A stretch of 7,945 nt of DNA, taken from Thermoplasmata archaeon. GTDB taxonomy: Archaea; Thermoplasmatota; Thermoplasmata; Thermoplasmatales; Thermoplasmataceae. Each line of letters begins with the position of its first letter. Within the stretch, counting starts at the first letter, position 1. The translations under genes and the position numbers were made by a program. Positions 6,506 through 7,945 of the stretch are shown here, one piece after another. A model generated the notes under the pieces. It was not told the DNA's origin. It saw nothing but the letters and a program-made list of their open reading frames with translations, and did not search any database. The stretch is taken from the NCBI GenBank assembly GCA_021826835.1, contig JAKAYH010000088.1, forward strand, positions 1 to 7,945. Reading direction: 5' to 3'.

Positions 6506-6534
6506 ACCTTACATATATGTTTTATACGTAAGGT
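6506..6534 (+). promoter_or_regulatory. 12-bp inverted repeat embedding the likely radB TATA box
   Basis: The arms are ACCTTACATATA (6506-6517) and TATACGTAAGGT (6523-6534), complementary at 11 of 12 positions around the 5-base centre TGTTT. The TATA-like TTTTATAC (6520-6527) lies in the centre and right arm, centred about 33 bases upstream of the radB ATG, so transcription would start near 6550-6557. A protein dimer bound here would compete with TBP, which suggests an operator. Alternatively it acts as an RNA hairpin at the end of the HAD transcript, but no T tract follows. The dyad is seen; the function is inferred. Confidence 0.5.
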
Positions 6535-6556
6535 AATTTAAGTTCAGGGATTATTG

Positions 6557-7252
6557 ATGAAGCGCATAGACCTCACCCAGTCTGAAGGGCACATTCCAAT
6601 GGGAGTTGGATGTATAGACTCATTATTGAACGGCGGATTGGAAAGGGGAGTCCTAACAGAAATATTTGGTGAGGGTGGTAGCGGTAAGACAAATTTTGCC
6701 ATGCACTTTGCAATATCGGTACTCAATTCAGGGAAAAGTGTAATTTATATCGATACCGAGGGGTTTTCAGTTGAGAGATTTATGCAAATAGCGGGCGGAA
6801 ACAGAGATGTAACCAAAAAATTATTTCTCTATAGGGTAACTAGCCTTGAGGATCAGGAGGTTGCACTTTTAAAATCACAAAAAATGATTGAAAAGGATTC
6901 AGATTTTGATATGCTCATTATAGATTCATTTACGGAGCACTTCAGAGCCGAGAGGGATGATAAAAGTAACCGCCCACCATCAATGCAGAAGCAACTTTCA
7001 ATAATCACCTCCGTAGCATCTGAGCATAATATTCCTGTCCTCATAACAAATCAGATCTATATGGATGTAGATAGCGGCAATTTCCAAGCATACGGAGGAT
7101 ATTTTCTCAACCATTCTGTTAAGACTATTTTAACATTGGAGAAAATTGAGCCCGGAAAAAGATTATTGAGAATAGTAAAGCACAGGTCAATTCAAGAAGG
7201 TTTATCTTGCCAGTTCTACCTCTTAAATATTGGTATAGCATGTAATCCATGA
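6557..7252 (+). CDS. radB: RadB, RecA/RadA-family recombination protein
   Basis: This 231-residue RecA-fold ATPase matches euryarchaeal RadB, a RadA/Rad51 paralog that is thought to assist RadA in homologous recombination and binds DNA with weak ATPase activity. It lacks the N-terminal helix-hairpin-helix domain of RadA; the core begins after about 15 residues with [18 protein letters not shown]. Walker A is GEGGSGKT (38-45) and Walker B is MLIIDS (119-124); TNQIYM (164-169) fits the loop-1 area and KHRSIQEG (208-215) lies near the C-terminus. Length fits RadB (about 210-240). The ATG at 6557 is preferred over the adjacent TTG at 6554. There is no Shine-Dalgarno; a TATA-like word within a dyad upstream suggests a leaderless or short-leader mRNA. 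The fen gene begins one base after the stop, indicating a repair operon. Confidence 0.93.
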   Translation: MKRIDLTQSEGHIPMGVGCIDSLLNGGLERGVLTEIFGEGGSGKTNFAMHFAISVLNSGKSVIYIDTEGFSVERFMQIAGGNRDVTKKLFLYRVTSLEDQEVALLKSQKMIEKDSDFDMLIIDSFTEHFRAERDDKSNRPPSMQKQLSIITSVASEHNIPVLITNQIYMDVDSGNFQAYGGYFLNHSVKTILTLEKIEPGKRLLRIVKHRSIQEGLSCQFYLLNIGIACNP

Positions 7253-7253
7253 A

Positions 7254-7945
7254 ATGGGCGTTGATATATCGGATATTGTTATTAAGCACGAAACTAAATT
7301 GAGTAATTTTTCCGGGAGTCTTGTATCTGTTGATGCATTCAATGTAATTTATCAGTTCCTAAGCAGTATCAGGCAGAATGACGGATCACCCCTGACCGAT
7401 TTAAATGGAAATGTTACATCACATCTGTCAGGAATATTCTATAGAACAATATCTCTTATGAATGAAGGTATAAAGCCCATCTATGTTTTTGACGGAAAGC
7501 CATCAGCTCTTAAACAGAGGACTATCAGTGAAAGACGATTAATGAAAGAAAAGGCTAAGATTAATCTGGAAGAAGCAATAGAAAAGGGAGATATTGAAAA
7601 AATTGCCTCGTTGAGAAGGTCTATCAATTATATAACTCCGGAAATTGTTGAAGATTGTAAAAAATTATTGGGTTATATGGGAATTCCATTCGTTCAGGCA
7701 ATCACAGAGGGAGAAGCTCAGGCATCTTTTATGAGCTCTGCCAATATTGTCCAGGGTGTCATTTCGCAAGATTATGATTGTCTCTTATTCGGTGCCAGAA
7801 AGGTTTTGAGAAATTTTACTCTATATGGGAGGAGAAGAATATCAAGCAGGAATATTTATGTCTCTGTAAACCCGGAATATATTGAATTGGAAGAAACATT
7901 AACTTCATTAGGAATTTCGAGGGAGAAATTGATTGACATTGCCAT
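7254..7945 (+). CDS. fen: Flap endonuclease FEN-1, N-terminal portion cut by window end
   Basis: The first 230 codons are present of a protein usually about 335-345 residues long. FEN-1 removes 5' flaps during Okazaki fragment maturation and base-excision repair. It shows the XPG N domain with the family start MGVDI and the block [15 protein letters not shown], and the XPG I domain with [15 protein letters not shown] and [11 protein letters not shown]. Metal-binding acids are D27, D80 (VFDGKP), E152, E154, D173 and D175, the full set and at the spacing known for archaeal FEN-1. The helical arch lies about residues 85-130. The PCNA-binding C-terminal box lies beyond the window. The start ATG at 7254 follows the radB stop by one base; an out-of-frame ATG at 7249 overlaps that stop but opens only a 17-codon frame. 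There is no Shine-Dalgarno, so translation is probably coupled to radB. Confidence 0.96.
   Translation, partial: MGVDISDIVIKHETKLSNFSGSLVSVDAFNVIYQFLSSIRQNDGSPLTDLNGNVTSHLSGIFYRTISLMNEGIKPIYVFDGKPSALKQRTISERRLMKEKAKINLEEAIEKGDIEKIASLRRSINYITPEIVEDCKKLLGYMGIPFVQAITEGEAQASFMSSANIVQGVISQDYDCLLFGARKVLRNFTLYGRRRISSRNIYVSVNPEYIELEETLTSLGISREKLIDIA

Noticed and set aside
6458..6541. A 27-codon frame, basic, starting two bases after the HAD gene
   Set aside because: It has no ribosome-binding site, low-complexity Asn/Lys composition, and overlaps the dyad and TATA-like element assigned to radB. It looks like spacer DNA open by chance.
1..7945. Search for a defence island, CRISPR, transposon, phage or secretion system
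   Set aside because: No repeats, transposase, integrase or clustered defence motifs were seen; nearly all genes belong to well-known housekeeping families.

Overview
The window reads as a piece of a compact, AT-rich archaeal chromosome, most likely from a euryarchaeon of the Thermoplasmatales type (Thermoplasma, Ferroplasma, Picrophilus or Cuniculiplasma relatives). The evidence is a RadB recombination paralog, an archaeal FEN-1 endonuclease, an archaeal-type NadM, and an archaeal/eukaryal-type prolyl-tRNA synthetase with a C-terminal cysteine-paired domain. Starts mostly lack a Shine-Dalgarno sequence and instead have a TATA-like element about 25-30 bases upstream, as expected for leaderless mRNAs. 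The Thermoplasmatales placement is inference from gene content and style; no rRNA is present.

Layout, left to right. Bases 2-163 are the 3' end of an alpha/beta-hydrolase gene. A 144-base gap carrying a BRE/TATA-like promoter leads to a class I aminotransferase (308-1453). Its stop overlaps the TTG start of a gene for an unrecognised single-pass membrane-anchored protein (1450-2403). After a T-rich stretch comes nadM (2508-3017), which meets tail-to-tail, with a 4-base overlap, a minus-strand M20 metallopeptidase gene (3014-4216). A 125-base divergent promoter region separates the peptidase from proS (4342-5781), followed 11 bases later by a HAD phosphatase with a TTG start (5793-6455). A 101-base gap holding a strong dyad over a TATA-like element leads to radB (6557-7252), and one base later fen begins (7254), cut by the window end.

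Functional grouping: aminotransferase plus membrane protein, proS plus HAD phosphatase, and radB plus fen look like three two-gene transcription units. nadM and the peptidase appear to be single genes in this window. The last pair is a coherent DNA repair/replication unit; the first two pairings have no obvious shared pathway.

I see no CRISPR, mobile element, toxin-antitoxin, phage or tRNA/rRNA gene. The content is mostly housekeeping. The items most worth a second look are the unrecognised membrane-anchored protein, a Shine-Dalgarno sequence that is correctly spaced for a five-codon mini-ORF overlapping the proS start rather than for proS itself, and the dyad embedding the likely radB TATA box.
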